DNA from: Streptomyces montanisoli
GTDB lineage: Bacteria; Actinomycetota; Actinomycetes; Streptomycetales; Streptomycetaceae
Assembly (NCBI RefSeq): GCF_017813245.1
Contig: NZ_JAGIQL010000040.1
Location: 1 to 47,637 of the forward strand
Direction of reading: 5' to 3'
DNA: 47,637 nt
The notes beneath the pieces are model-generated. The model was not told the origin of the DNA. It was given only the letters and a program-made list of their open reading frames with translations, and did not search any database. Below, one piece after another: positions 1 to 7,818 of this stretch. Position numbers and translations under genes: made by a program. Positions within the stretch are counted from its first letter, which is position 1, and the number at the start of each line of letters is the position of its first letter.

Positions 1-734
1 GCAGGCCCGGGCGACGGGGCGCCCGCGCCGCGGGCCTGACCGGCCGCGTCCGGCGCGGCGCCGGTAGCCGGGTGACGGCAGCCCGGCACGACTCTGCACC
101 CGGCGGCGGCAAGCGCGTGCCCCGTGCCGTGGGCCTGAACCGGCCACGCCGGACGCCGAGTCGGCGGGGTCGGTGCGGACGGCTACCGGCATGGCGCCGG
201 ACCCGGGCGACGGTGGTCACCGCCATCTCGCCGCTACCGGTCAGCCATGACCCCCGGCCAGGGCAGCACGGCCGGTCGCCGACCCGCGACGCAACGTGCA
301 TGGCGACGCCGCGTGTTGCGTCTGCGCGGCGCGCCGCTGCCGGGCGCGAGACGGCGTGGCGGGCGCGCCGCTCCCTGACCCTCGTCGCCCCGTCGGGCGG
401 CGTGGTGGAGCAGGTGGGTACCGGCACCACGCCGGTAGCCGGGGGCGCGGCCCGGCACGGGCCCCGCAGTTCGGCGCGGCTCCGCACCAGGCGACTGTGC
501 GGCCTGGCCGGCCGCGTGCGACGCGAGGCGGTCTGGCGGGCACCGCCACCGCGCGGGTCCCGGTCAGCCATGACCCCGTGCCAGGCCCTGAGCCAGGGCG
601 GCGTGGCGGGCGCACGTGCGCGGGCGCGCCGGACCGCTCGACGTGACGCGGATGGCGGCGCGGCGCGCCGCACGCGGGGACGTACGGCCCCGGGGCGGTG
701 TCAGGGGCCGCCTCGGGGCCGTACGGCTGAGGGG
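1..734. other. gene-free GC-rich region with degenerate repeats
   Basis: No frame here has a credible start, ribosome site or recognisable protein; the long plus-strand frame crossing it is the antisense shadow of the GH3 gene. The stretch is built of short related blocks. A 17-bp string beginning cggtcagcca occurs at 238-254 and again at 561-577. A 14-bp string (ggcgtggcgggcgc) occurs at 354 and 600. Variants of a gcctgaccggccgcg block occur near 34, 132 and 504. It may be decayed coding or repeat DNA. Only the hairpin at 681-725 can be assigned a role. Confidence 0.6.
681..725 (-). terminator. terminator hairpin after the GH3 gene
   Basis: Two 18-nt arms (681-698 and 708-725) pair with a single G-T style imperfection around a 9-nt loop. 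It lies ten bases beyond the GH3 stop codon on the minus strand. There is no T-tract, which is usual for strong Streptomyces terminators. Confidence 0.75.
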
Positions 735-3245
735 TCAGCGCTCCACCGTCAGTGGGGCGCTCAGGCGCACGTCCGCGAGGGAGTGCGCCACCTGGATCTC
801 ATACCTGCCCTCGATCAGCGACCAGGAATCCGCCGTCTCGTCCCAGATCTCGAAGGCCCGCCGCCGCAGCGGGATCGCGACCTCCACCGTCTCGCCCGGC
901 GCCGCCTCCACCGTGGCGAAGCCGGCCAGCCACCTGGCCGGGCGCTCCGGGGCGTCCGACGGGGCGTCCTGGGGCGCCACGTAGAGCTGCACGACCTCGC
1001 GGCCGTGCCTGGCGCCCGCGTTGCGCAGGCGTACGCGGGCCTCGGCCTGCGAGGCGTCCACCGTCTCGTAGTGCCACTCGGTGTAGCCGAGCCCGTGGCC
1101 GAACGCGTACGCGGGCGCCGTGCCCGCCTTCTCCCACGCGCGGTAGCCGATGAACACACCCTCCTCGTAGCGGAGTTGTCCCTCGCTCGGGGTAGTGTTC
1201 ACGACCGGTGCGTCGGCCAGTGCGGCCGGCCAGGTGGTGGGCAGCCGTCCGCCGGGCTCCTCGGCGCCCAGCAGGACGTCCGCGAGCGCCGCGCCGCCCT
1301 GCTGGCCCGGGAACCAGCTCAGCAGCACCGCCGCGACGTCGTCGCGCCAGTCCATCTCCACCGGGGAGCCGGTGTTGACGACGACCAACGTGTGCGGATT
1401 GGCCGCCGCGACCGCCCGCACCAGGTCGTCCTGGCGGCCCGGCAGCCGCAGGTCGCGACGGTCGAAGCCCTCGGACTCGACGCGCTCCGTGGTGGCGACC
1501 ACCACGACCGCCGTGTCGGCGGCCGCCGCCGTCAGCGCGGCCTCCGCGATCATCTCGTCCGGGTCGCGCTGCGGGCCGAGATGCAGCAGGGAGAAGCCGA
1601 TCGCGTTCATCGGCGCGTCGGTGACCTTGAAGACCGTGACGCGCAGCGAGACCTCCACCGTGCTGCCCGATTCGAGCCGTACGCGGCCACGCTCGGTCGG
1701 CACCCCGAAGAACGCCTCGAACGGGTCGCTCGACTCGGCCGGCTCCTGGCGGCCCTCGTACAGCACGGTGCCGTCCACGGTGAGCGTGAAGCCGCCGAGG
1801 CCGCGCGTGCCGAACGCGTGCTCGCCGCTGTCGCGCGCCGTGAACGTGCCGGCGACCTCGACGACGGCCAGCTCGTCGTAGTCGACGCCGTCCGGCAGGT
1901 CGCTGCCGACCCACTGCACCCGCCCGTCGGGCAGCGGGACGGTGGCGAGCACCCGCCCGTCCGCCGCGCGCGCCGTGGCCGCCAGCTCGAAGTCGCCTCC
2001 CGCCACGGACAGTTCGGTGTTCGGGTCGGCGCCGACCGCGTACGTCAGCGACCCTTCGGGCAGCGCGGACGACAGCCCGTCGAGGGGCGCGACGACATGC
2101 GCGGGGAAGACCGTCGCCGAGCCGCCGCCGAGGATGCGGGCGTCCCGCGCGGCCGCGCCGATCAGCGCGACCTTCGGCGTGCGCGCCGGGTCGATGGGCA
2201 GCGCGGGGTGCCCGTCGCGTGCCTCGTTGCGCAGGAGGACGAACGAGCGGCGCGCGATCTCGCGCGTCACCGCGTCGCCGTCCACCGCCTCGCCGTCCAC
2301 CGCCTCGCCGTCCACCGAGGCCCGCGGCTCGTCGCCGGCGCCGGCCACGCCCGGCAGTATGCCGACGCGCGCGGCGAGCCGCAGCACGTTGCGCGCCGCC
2401 GCGTCCACCGCCGACTCCTCGACCTCGCCCGCCCGCACGGCCGCGGCCAGCTTCTCGCCGTACACCGTCACGGGCCCCGGCATGGCGATGTCGAGGCCGC
2501 CGAGTGCGGCGCCGACGGTCGAGCGCGCGGCGAGCCAGTCGGAGACGATGGCCCCGTCGAAGCCCCACTCGCCGCGCAGGACCTCCAGCTGGAGGCGCCG
2601 GTTCTCGGTCATCGACGAGCCGTTGACGGTGTTGTACGCGGCCATCACGCCCCACGGGCGCGCGTTCGTGACGATGGCCTCGAACGGCGCGAGGTACAGC
2701 TCGCGCAGCGCGCGCCGCGACACCACGTTGTCGACGGTGAAGCGGTCGGTCTCCGCGTCGTTGGCCACGAAGTGCTTGACCGTCGTACCGACGCCGCCGT
2801 CCTGCACGCCCCGCACGTACCCGGTGCCGATCTCCCCGGTCAGGTAAGGGTCCTCGCTGTACGCCTCGAAGTGGCGGCCGCCGAGCGGCGAGCGGTGCAG
2901 GTTGACCGTCGGCGCCAGCAGCACGTGCACGCCCTTGCGGCGCGCCTCCTGCGCGAGCAGCCGCCCCGCGCGCCGCGCGAGCGCCGGGTCCCAGCTCGCG
3001 GCGAGCGCGGTCGGCGACGGCAGCGCGGCGGACGGGTCGTCAGGCGTCCAGCGCACGCCGCGGACGCCGACGGGCCCGTCGGACATGACCAGCGACGGCA
3101 GCCCGATCTCGGGCAGCGCGGGCAGCGACCACTGGTCCTGCCCCGCGAGCAGCCGGGTCTTCGCGTCGAGGTCGAGCGCGGCGAGCGCCGCCTCGACGCT
3201 CGCCTCCCGCGCGTCGTCCGCGGGTGTGGTGGATGCGCCGGTCAA
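735..3245 (-). CDS. glycoside hydrolase family 3 beta-glucosidase-type enzyme with PA14 insert
   Basis: This GH3 glycosidase probably releases non-reducing-end beta-linked sugars; the true substrate is not readable. In the 836-aa product the N-terminal TIM barrel carries KHFVAN and the nucleophile motif GAIVSDW (Asp about residue 236). A linker holds a triplicated VDGEA. The alpha/beta sandwich is interrupted by a PA14-like beta domain (about 420-550). ESEGFDRRDL carries the likely acid/base Glu, and a fibronectin-III-like domain ends the protein. There is no signal peptide, so it is probably cytoplasmic. The open frame extends to a GTG at 3308 with no ribosome site. I prefer the TTG at 3245 because a perfect GGAGG lies 7 nt upstream. 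It diverges from a TetR gene that probably controls it. Confidence 0.9.
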   Translation of the reverse strand: MTGASTTPADDAREASVEAALAALDLDAKTRLLAGQDQWSLPALPEIGLPSLVMSDGPVGVRGVRWTPDDPSAALPSPTALAASWDPALARRAGRLLAQEARRKGVHVLLAPTVNLHRSPLGGRHFEAYSEDPYLTGEIGTGYVRGVQDGGVGTTVKHFVANDAETDRFTVDNVVSRRALRELYLAPFEAIVTNARPWGVMAAYNTVNGSSMTENRRLQLEVLRGEWGFDGAIVSDWLAARSTVGAALGGLDIAMPGPVTVYGEKLAAAVRAGEVEESAVDAAARNVLRLAARVGILPGVAGAGDEPRASVDGEAVDGEAVDGDAVTREIARRSFVLLRNEARDGHPALPIDPARTPKVALIGAAARDARILGGGSATVFPAHVVAPLDGLSSALPEGSLTYAVGADPNTELSVAGGDFELAATARAADGRVLATVPLPDGRVQWVGSDLPDGVDYDELAVVEVAGTFTARDSGEHAFGTRGLGGFTLTVDGTVLYEGRQEPAESSDPFEAFFGVPTERGRVRLESGSTVEVSLRVTVFKVTDAPMNAIGFSLLHLGPQRDPDEMIAEAALTAAAADTAVVVVATTERVESEGFDRRDLRLPGRQDDLVRAVAAANPHTLVVVNTGSPVEMDWRDDVAAVLLSWFPGQQGGAALADVLLGAEEPGGRLPTTWPAALADAPVVNTTPSEGQLRYEEGVFIGYRAWEKAGTAPAYAFGHGLGYTEWHYETVDASQAEARVRLRNAGARHGREVVQLYVAPQDAPSDAPERPARWLAGFATVEAAPGETVEVAIPLRRRAFEIWDETADSWSLIEGRYEIQVAHSLADVRLSAPLTVER
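2275..2318. repeat. 15-bp tandem repeat inside the GH3 gene (about 3 copies)
   Basis: The unit tcgccgtccaccgcc repeats about three times in frame and encodes VDGEA-VDGEA-VDGDA in the linker between the barrel and the sandwich domain. Its length is a multiple of three, so copy-number slippage would keep the frame. Confidence 0.85.
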
Positions 3246-3342
3246 GGCCGTACCTCCGGATGCCGGGTGGGTGAGGAGTGCCGAGCTGACCGTTACATAC
3301 TGAGCCACCGACTTGTAGTCGAGTAGGTCTCGTTATTATTTT

Positions 3343-3352
3343 GTAATATTAC
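3343..3352. promoter_or_regulatory. AT-rich palindrome in the GH3/TetR divergent promoter region
   Basis: The perfect 10-bp palindrome gtaatattac sits in an unusually AT-rich patch (3331-3352) between the GH3 gene and the TetR gene. The patch supplies -10-like sequence for both directions. By position it is the best candidate for the TetR operator or overlapping promoters; this is inference. Confidence 0.4.
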
Positions 3353-3419
3353 GGCCGGTCGTATGGCGTACGGTCCTTGCCCAGGAGCCGACCAGGGACC
3401 GACCGGAGGGCCGAGGCGG

Positions 3420-4019
3420 ATGGTGGCGAGAGCCAGGAGCGAGGAGCGGCGGGCGGAGATCCTGCGCGCCACGATCGAGGTGATCGCGGAACGCGGCTAC
3501 CGCGGCACCACGCTGGGGGCGGTCGCCGAGCGCGTCGGCCTCACCCAGCAGGGCCTGCTGCACCACTTCCCCACGAAAGAGGCGCTGCTCGTCGCGGTCC
3601 TCGACGAGCGCGACCAGTGGGACACCGGCGGTGGCGCACGCCGCGGCGAGGGCTGGCGCCTCGAACTGCTGGCGTCACTCGTCGACTACAACGCCATGCG
3701 CCCCGGCATCGTGCAGACGTTCTCCGCGCTGCTCGGCGAGAGTGTGACGGAGGACCACCCGGCGCGGGAGTTCTTCACCCACCGCTACGGCCAGGTGCGC
3801 GCCGACATGGCGGAGTCGCTCCGTGACGAGTTCGGCGAGCGCCTGCCCGGCGGCCTGACGCCCGAGCAGGCGGCCCCGCTCCTCACGGCGGTGATGGACG
3901 GCCTGCAGTACCAGTGGCTGCTCGACCCGGAGGCCGTCGACATGCCGGTGGTCTTCCGCCACTTCCTGACCCTGCTGCGCGGCGGCGAGCCCGGCCCCGC
4001 GGGGCTCAGCGCGTCGTGA
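3420..4019 (+). CDS. TetR-family transcriptional regulator
   Basis: A 199-aa TetR/AcrR-type DNA-binding protein. The N-terminal helix-turn-helix is clear (roughly residues 10-55, with RGYRGTTLGAVAERVGL followed by LLHHFPTKEALL). The variable C-terminal ligand domain has no recognisable signature. The start is the ATG at 3420, with ggaggg nine bases upstream, rather than the ATG at 3363, which adds 19 unconserved residues. It diverges from the GH3 glycosidase and converges on galM, overlapping the galM 3' end by 14 bp. Context suggests repression of the sugar genes by a sugar or glycoside ligand, but the ligand is unknown. Confidence 0.88.
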   Translation: MVARARSEERRAEILRATIEVIAERGYRGTTLGAVAERVGLTQQGLLHHFPTKEALLVAVLDERDQWDTGGGARRGEGWRLELLASLVDYNAMRPGIVQTFSALLGESVTEDHPAREFFTHRYGQVRADMAESLRDEFGERLPGGLTPEQAAPLLTAVMDGLQYQWLLDPEAVDMPVVFRHFLTLLRGGEPGPAGLSAS

Positions 4020-4989
4020 AGGCGTACGTCGTCGTCGAGGCGTGGCGCTCGCCCGGGCGCAGGATCGTGGAGGGGAACTCGGGCCGGTTCGGTGCGTCGG
4101 GGAAGCCCTGCGTCTCCAACGCGACGCCCGAGCCCGGCGCGTAAGGCACCGGCGGGGCGAAGCCGTCCGACGTGTACAGCTGGATGCCGGGCTCCGTCGT
4201 CGTGATCGTCAGCAGCCTGCCCGTCTCCCGCGCGTACAGCTCCGCCGCGGGGCCGCCGCCGTCCAGCGCGAAGTTGTGGTCGTGGTCGCCGTCGAGCTCG
4301 CGCGGCTCGCGGAAGTCGTGGTGCGTGCCGGCCACCGGCGCCGTCCCGCCCGTCGGGATGCGTGCCGCGTCCACCGGGGTCATGCGGGAGGCGCCGAGCC
4401 GCAGCGTGTGGCGGCCGACGGCGGGTCCCGACTTCGCGCCGTTCAGGTTCCAGTACGTGTGGTTCGTCAGGTTCACCGGCGTCGGGGCGTCCGCCACCGC
4501 GTCGTAGCGAAGGGTGAGGGCGCCCGCCTCGTCCAGCGTGTACGTCACCGCCACGTCGAGGCGTCCGGGGAAGCCCTGCTCGCCCGCCTCGCTGACCCGC
4601 GACATCCGCACGCCGTCCGGCACACGCTCCGCCCGCCACACCCGGCGGTCGAACCCCTCGGGGCCGCCGTGCAGGCAGTTGGGGCCGTCGTTGGCCGGCA
4701 GGTCGTACCCGACGCCGTCGAGCGTGAACGAGGCGCCCGCGATCCGGTTCGCGTACCGCCCGACCACCGCGCCCAAGTACGGCTTGGGGCACGCCGCGTA
4801 CTCGGCGGCGGAACCGAGCCCGAGCACCACGTCCGCCACGTCACCCGACCGGTCGGGCACCTCGACCGACTGCACGATCGCGCCGTACGTCAGCAGCCGC
4901 ACGCGCGTACCGCCACGCTCCAGCGTCCAGCACTCCACGTCGCCGCCCCCGGGCACCGCGCCCGCCGCTTCCCGCTCCACACTCGTCAC
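4006..4989 (-). CDS. galM: aldose 1-epimerase (galactose mutarotase)
   Basis: Interconverts alpha and beta anomers of hexoses in the cytoplasm, feeding sugar catabolism. The 327-aa protein shows the mutarotase signatures: GRYANRIAG (Asn81-Arg82), CLHGG (His107), NLTNHTYWNL (catalytic His177), DHDHNF, and LETQGFPDAPN with catalytic Glu292. Start GTG at 4989, eleven bases after the SGNH gene stop, so the two are probably co-transcribed. The ribosome site is weak and translation may be coupled. It ends inside the 3' end of the convergent TetR gene. Confidence 0.92.
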   Translation of the reverse strand: MTSVEREAAGAVPGGGDVECWTLERGGTRVRLLTYGAIVQSVEVPDRSGDVADVVLGLGSAAEYAACPKPYLGAVVGRYANRIAGASFTLDGVGYDLPANDGPNCLHGGPEGFDRRVWRAERVPDGVRMSRVSEAGEQGFPGRLDVAVTYTLDEAGALTLRYDAVADAPTPVNLTNHTYWNLNGAKSGPAVGRHTLRLGASRMTPVDAARIPTGGTAPVAGTHHDFREPRELDGDHDHNFALDGGGPAAELYARETGRLLTITTTEPGIQLYTSDGFAPPVPYAPGSGVALETQGFPDAPNRPEFPSTILRPGERHASTTTYAFTTR

Positions 4990-5000
4990 GATCGGGCAGC

Positions 5001-5954
5001 CTACGTGGTCGGATCCGCCTCCGTGACACGGGCGTACGCGATGCGCGCCAGCGTGGCCTGCCCCTGTTTGCTCGGATGGAAGAAGTCGAAGGGGCTGAGC
5101 AGCGCCGCCGAGAAGTGGTAGCCGAACACCGCGCCCCCGTCGTAGCGGCACCGCCGATCCCGCGCGCACACGTCGCGCAGCACGCCGTTGTACGCCACGA
5201 TCCGGTCGTACACCGTCTGCCTGCGCTGCCTGGCCGCCGCGTCGTCGCTCTGCGCGTTCCCGAGCATCGACGCGCAGATCCCGAGCTTCCACACCTCGCG
5301 CCCCAGTGGGTTGCCGCGGCCCGTGGCCCACAGCCGGCGCAGGTCGGGCACGCTCGACACGTACACCTGGGACGACGGCGACACCGCGCGCAGCTTGCGC
5401 ATCGCCGCCTCGAACGACGTACGGAACGACGCGACGGACGTCATACCGTCCACCGAGTCGCGGCACGCGTCGTTCGCGCCGGCCGCCACCGTCACGAGAC
5501 CCGGCCTGTGCACCGCGACCCGCGCCATCTGGGCCGGCAGCGCGGCCATCGTGGCGCCGGAGCGCGCCGCGTTCCAGCTGTGGCCACGGAGGTGCCCGGG
5601 GCCGAGCAGCCGCAGCGCGAGGCTGTCCACCGAGGGGTCCGTCCCCGTGGCCCACGACATCGACGGGCAGTCACGCAGCAGCCCGCACGCGTCGAACCCG
5701 CGGGTGATGGAGTCTCCGACCGCCGCGACGGATGCCGGGTCGCGGTCCCAGGTGGAAGCCGCCGCCTCGGTGCGCCTCGGCGAAGGGGACGGGGAGGACG
5801 GGGACGCGGACGGGGTGTGTGAGGTCCCGCGCGCGTCCTGGCCGTGGTGCGGGGAGCCGCAGCCGCCGGCCGCGAGCAGCGCCGCCACGGCGACCGCGGC
5901 GCCCGCACCGCGCGCCGCCGTACGCCTACCCCGTCGCATGCCTCGACACCTCAT
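5001..5954 (-). CDS. secreted SGNH/GDSL-type hydrolase, probable lipoprotein
   Basis: A 317-aa exported esterase of the SGNH fold. The N-terminus has Arg-rich residues, a hydrophobic segment (about 17-30) and Cys32 after AAGG, a weak lipobox because position -3 is Ala. A Ser/Pro-rich linker follows. Catalytic blocks are GDSI (Ser82), GAND (159-162) and DFFHPS (Asp290, His293). Six or more further Cys suggest disulfides outside the cell. An ATG at 5939 with GAGG nine bases upstream is an alternative and perhaps better start. It lies directly upstream of galM. The substrate is unknown; acetylated carbohydrates or lipids are both possible. Confidence 0.85.
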   Translation of the reverse strand: MRCRGMRRGRRTAARGAGAAVAVAALLAAGGCGSPHHGQDARGTSHTPSASPSSPSPSPRRTEAAASTWDRDPASVAAVGDSITRGFDACGLLRDCPSMSWATGTDPSVDSLALRLLGPGHLRGHSWNAARSGATMAALPAQMARVAVHRPGLVTVAAGANDACRDSVDGMTSVASFRTSFEAAMRKLRAVSPSSQVYVSSVPDLRRLWATGRGNPLGREVWKLGICASMLGNAQSDDAAARQRRQTVYDRIVAYNGVLRDVCARDRRCRYDGGAVFGYHFSAALLSPFDFFHPSKQGQATLARIAYARVTEADPTT

Positions 5955-6296
5955 GGAAACACCGCTCTTCCCGGTTGTTGGCCAGGTGAAACCGCCACTG
6001 GCCTATGCGCACTCCCAGCCCCGCACGGGCGAGTGAAAGCTTCGCGTGAATCGGGCACCGGACCGACGGTACGTCACCCTCACAGCCCCTTCGCGCGGTA
6101 ACTTTTCCACGTCGAACCAGCGGCACTCGGCGGACCGCGGCTCCGGTAGGTTGCATCACGTCACATGCTGTCCCATTTGCGGAGTTCTGCTTTCGATGAT
6201 GTTTACTGAGAGGCAGTTGTCCGGCCCCGCAGGGGGTAGGACAGCAGCCTCTGAGGCCGCTGGGAAGGCGAACCTCGTCCCAGACTGGAGGTCCCG
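5955..6296. other. divergent intergenic region (342 bp)
   Basis: Separates the SGNH gene from the DUF3145 gene. I see no credible small gene. It includes a dyad near 6242-6262 (gcctc t gaggc with flanking cagc/gctg) about 35 bases before the DUF3145 start. It presumably holds both promoters, but no -35/-10 pair is convincing enough to name. Confidence 0.5.
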
Positions 6297-6791
6297 GTGA
6301 CGACACGTGGAGTCCTGTACGTGCACTCCGCACCGCGCGCGATGTGCCCGCACGTCGAGTGGGCGGTCGGCGGCGTGCTCGGTGTCCGCGTCCAGCTCGA
6401 CTGGATCAGGCAGCCGGCGGCCCCGGGCACCTTGCGGGCCGAGTTCTCCTGGAAGGGGCAGGCCGGCACGGCGTCCGAACTCGCCTCGGCGCTGCGCGGC
6501 TGGCAGATGCTCAGATTCGAGGTCACCGCCGAGCCGAGCCACGCGGCCGAGGGCGAGCGCTACAGCGCCACCCCCGACCTCGGCATCTTCCACGCCGTCA
6601 CTGGGATGAACGGCGACATCCTGGTGCCCGAGGACCGGCTGCGGGCCGCACTCGGCCGCTCCGGGCGCGACGAGAGCGCGCTGCGGGACGAGATCGCGAG
6701 GCTGCTCGGCAAGCCGTGGGACGACGAGCTCGAACCCTTCCGCTACGCCGGCGAGGGCGCGCCGGTGCGCTGGCTCCACCAGGTCGTCTGA
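6297..6791 (+). CDS. DUF3145 domain protein
   Basis: A 164-aa protein that I recognise as the actinobacterial DUF3145 family, from its start (MTTRGVLYVHSAP) and end (FRYAGEGAPVRWLHQVV). It has no signal peptide, membrane segment or known catalytic motif; its function is unknown. Start GTG at 6297 with GGAGG five bases upstream. Streptomyces genomes keep it near the fab operon, here separated from fabF by one dehydrogenase gene. A role linked to fatty acid synthesis is only a positional guess. Confidence 0.85.
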   Translation: MTTRGVLYVHSAPRAMCPHVEWAVGGVLGVRVQLDWIRQPAAPGTLRAEFSWKGQAGTASELASALRGWQMLRFEVTAEPSHAAEGERYSATPDLGIFHAVTGMNGDILVPEDRLRAALGRSGRDESALRDEIARLLGKPWDDELEPFRYAGEGAPVRWLHQVV

Positions 6792-6845
6792 CCGGCACGC
6801 CCCGCCGGAAGGCGACCGCGCGGCGCCGCGCCGTACCGTGGGGCC

Positions 6846-7721
6846 ATGGCTGATCACAAGAGCGTCGCCCTGCTCGGCACCGGAATCATGGGGGCCGCCA
6901 TGGCCCGCAACCTGCTGCGGACGGGCCACACCCTGCGCGTGTGGAACCGCACCCGCGCCAAGGCCGAGCCACTCGCCGCCGACGGGGCCCAGGTCTTCGG
7001 CACCCCGGCCGAGGCTGTCACCGGAGCCTCCACCGTCATCACCATGCTCTTCGACGGCGCCGCCGTCCTCGAAACCATGCGCGAAGCGGCGCCCGGCCTC
7101 ACGAGCGGCGCCGTCTGGCTCCAGTCCACGACGGTCGGCGTGGACGACGTGCCGAGGCTCGCCGCGTTCGGCGCCGAGCACGGGCTCGTCTTCGTCGACG
7201 GCCCGGTCCTCGGCACGAAGGCGCCGGCCGAGGCGGGCAAGCTCACGAACCTCGCCGCGGGACCCGACCGTGCGCGCGAGGCGCTCGTCTCCGTGCACGA
7301 CGCGATCGGGCAGCGCACGGTGTGGGCGGGCGACGACGGCTCCACGGCGGCGGCGACCCGCCTCAAGCTCGTCTGCAACAACTGGACGCTCGCGCTGACG
7401 CACGCCACCGGCGAGTCCGTCGCCCTCGCCAAGGGGCTCGGCATCGACCCGCAGTCGTTCCTCGACACCATCGAGGGCGGCCTCATGGACTGCGGCTACG
7501 TGCACCTCAAGGCCGACGCCATCGCCAGGGACGACTTCGCGCCCAGCTTCGCGCTCTCCAACGCGGCCAAGGACACCCGCCTGATCCTCGCCGCCGCGCA
7601 GGCGGCCGGCGTGCGGATGGACGTCGCGGAGGCGGGCGCCGAGCGGTTCCGCCGCGCCGAGGCGTCGGGCCACGGCGACGAGGACATGGCGGCCGGCTAC
7701 TTCGCCAGCTTCGGCGACTGA
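6846..7721 (+). CDS. NAD(P)-dependent 6PGDH/3-hydroxyisobutyrate dehydrogenase-like oxidoreductase
   Basis: A 291-aa beta-hydroxyacid dehydrogenase family protein. It has a Rossmann N-terminus with GTGIMGAAMARNLL (about 10-24), a substrate-loop equivalent (FVDGPVLGTKAPAEAGKL) and an all-helical C-terminal half with NAAKDTRLI containing the usual catalytic Lys. The substrate cannot be read; imine reductases belong to the same superfamily. It is probably leaderless: a TACCGT -10 at 6834-6839 lies six bases before the ATG and there is no Shine-Dalgarno. A strong hairpin separates it from the convergent fabF. Confidence 0.85.
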   Translation: MADHKSVALLGTGIMGAAMARNLLRTGHTLRVWNRTRAKAEPLAADGAQVFGTPAEAVTGASTVITMLFDGAAVLETMREAAPGLTSGAVWLQSTTVGVDDVPRLAAFGAEHGLVFVDGPVLGTKAPAEAGKLTNLAAGPDRAREALVSVHDAIGQRTVWAGDDGSTAAATRLKLVCNNWTLALTHATGESVALAKGLGIDPQSFLDTIEGGLMDCGYVHLKADAIARDDFAPSFALSNAAKDTRLILAAAQAAGVRMDVAEAGAERFRRAEASGHGDEDMAAGYFASFGD

Positions 7722-7763
7722 GAACGGCCGGTGACCGGCCCGCCCGTACGTCACCGCAGCGCG

Positions 7764-7798
7764 CAGGGCCCCGCCTCCACGCGGGAGGCGGGGCCCTG
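7764..7798. terminator. bidirectional terminator between the dehydrogenase gene and fabF
   Basis: Perfect 15-bp stem (7764-7778 with 7784-7798) and a five-base loop, placed between two convergent genes, so it can stop transcription from both sides. Confidence 0.88.
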
Positions 7799-7818
7799 GT
7801 GTGCGGGCGCGCGGGCCG

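Noticed and set aside
72..3326. Plus-strand open frame of 1,084 codons
   Set aside because: Antisense to the GH3 gene. Composition is Arg/Gly/Ala-rich without domain motifs, and the opposite strand has clear catalytic motifs and codon bias.
4006..5655. 549-codon frame containing galM
   Set aside because: The upstream part is a shifted frame of the SGNH gene. galM starts at 4989.
6156..7754. Minus-strand 532-codon frame
   Set aside because: Antisense to DUF3145 and the dehydrogenase, both of which show family motifs on the plus strand.
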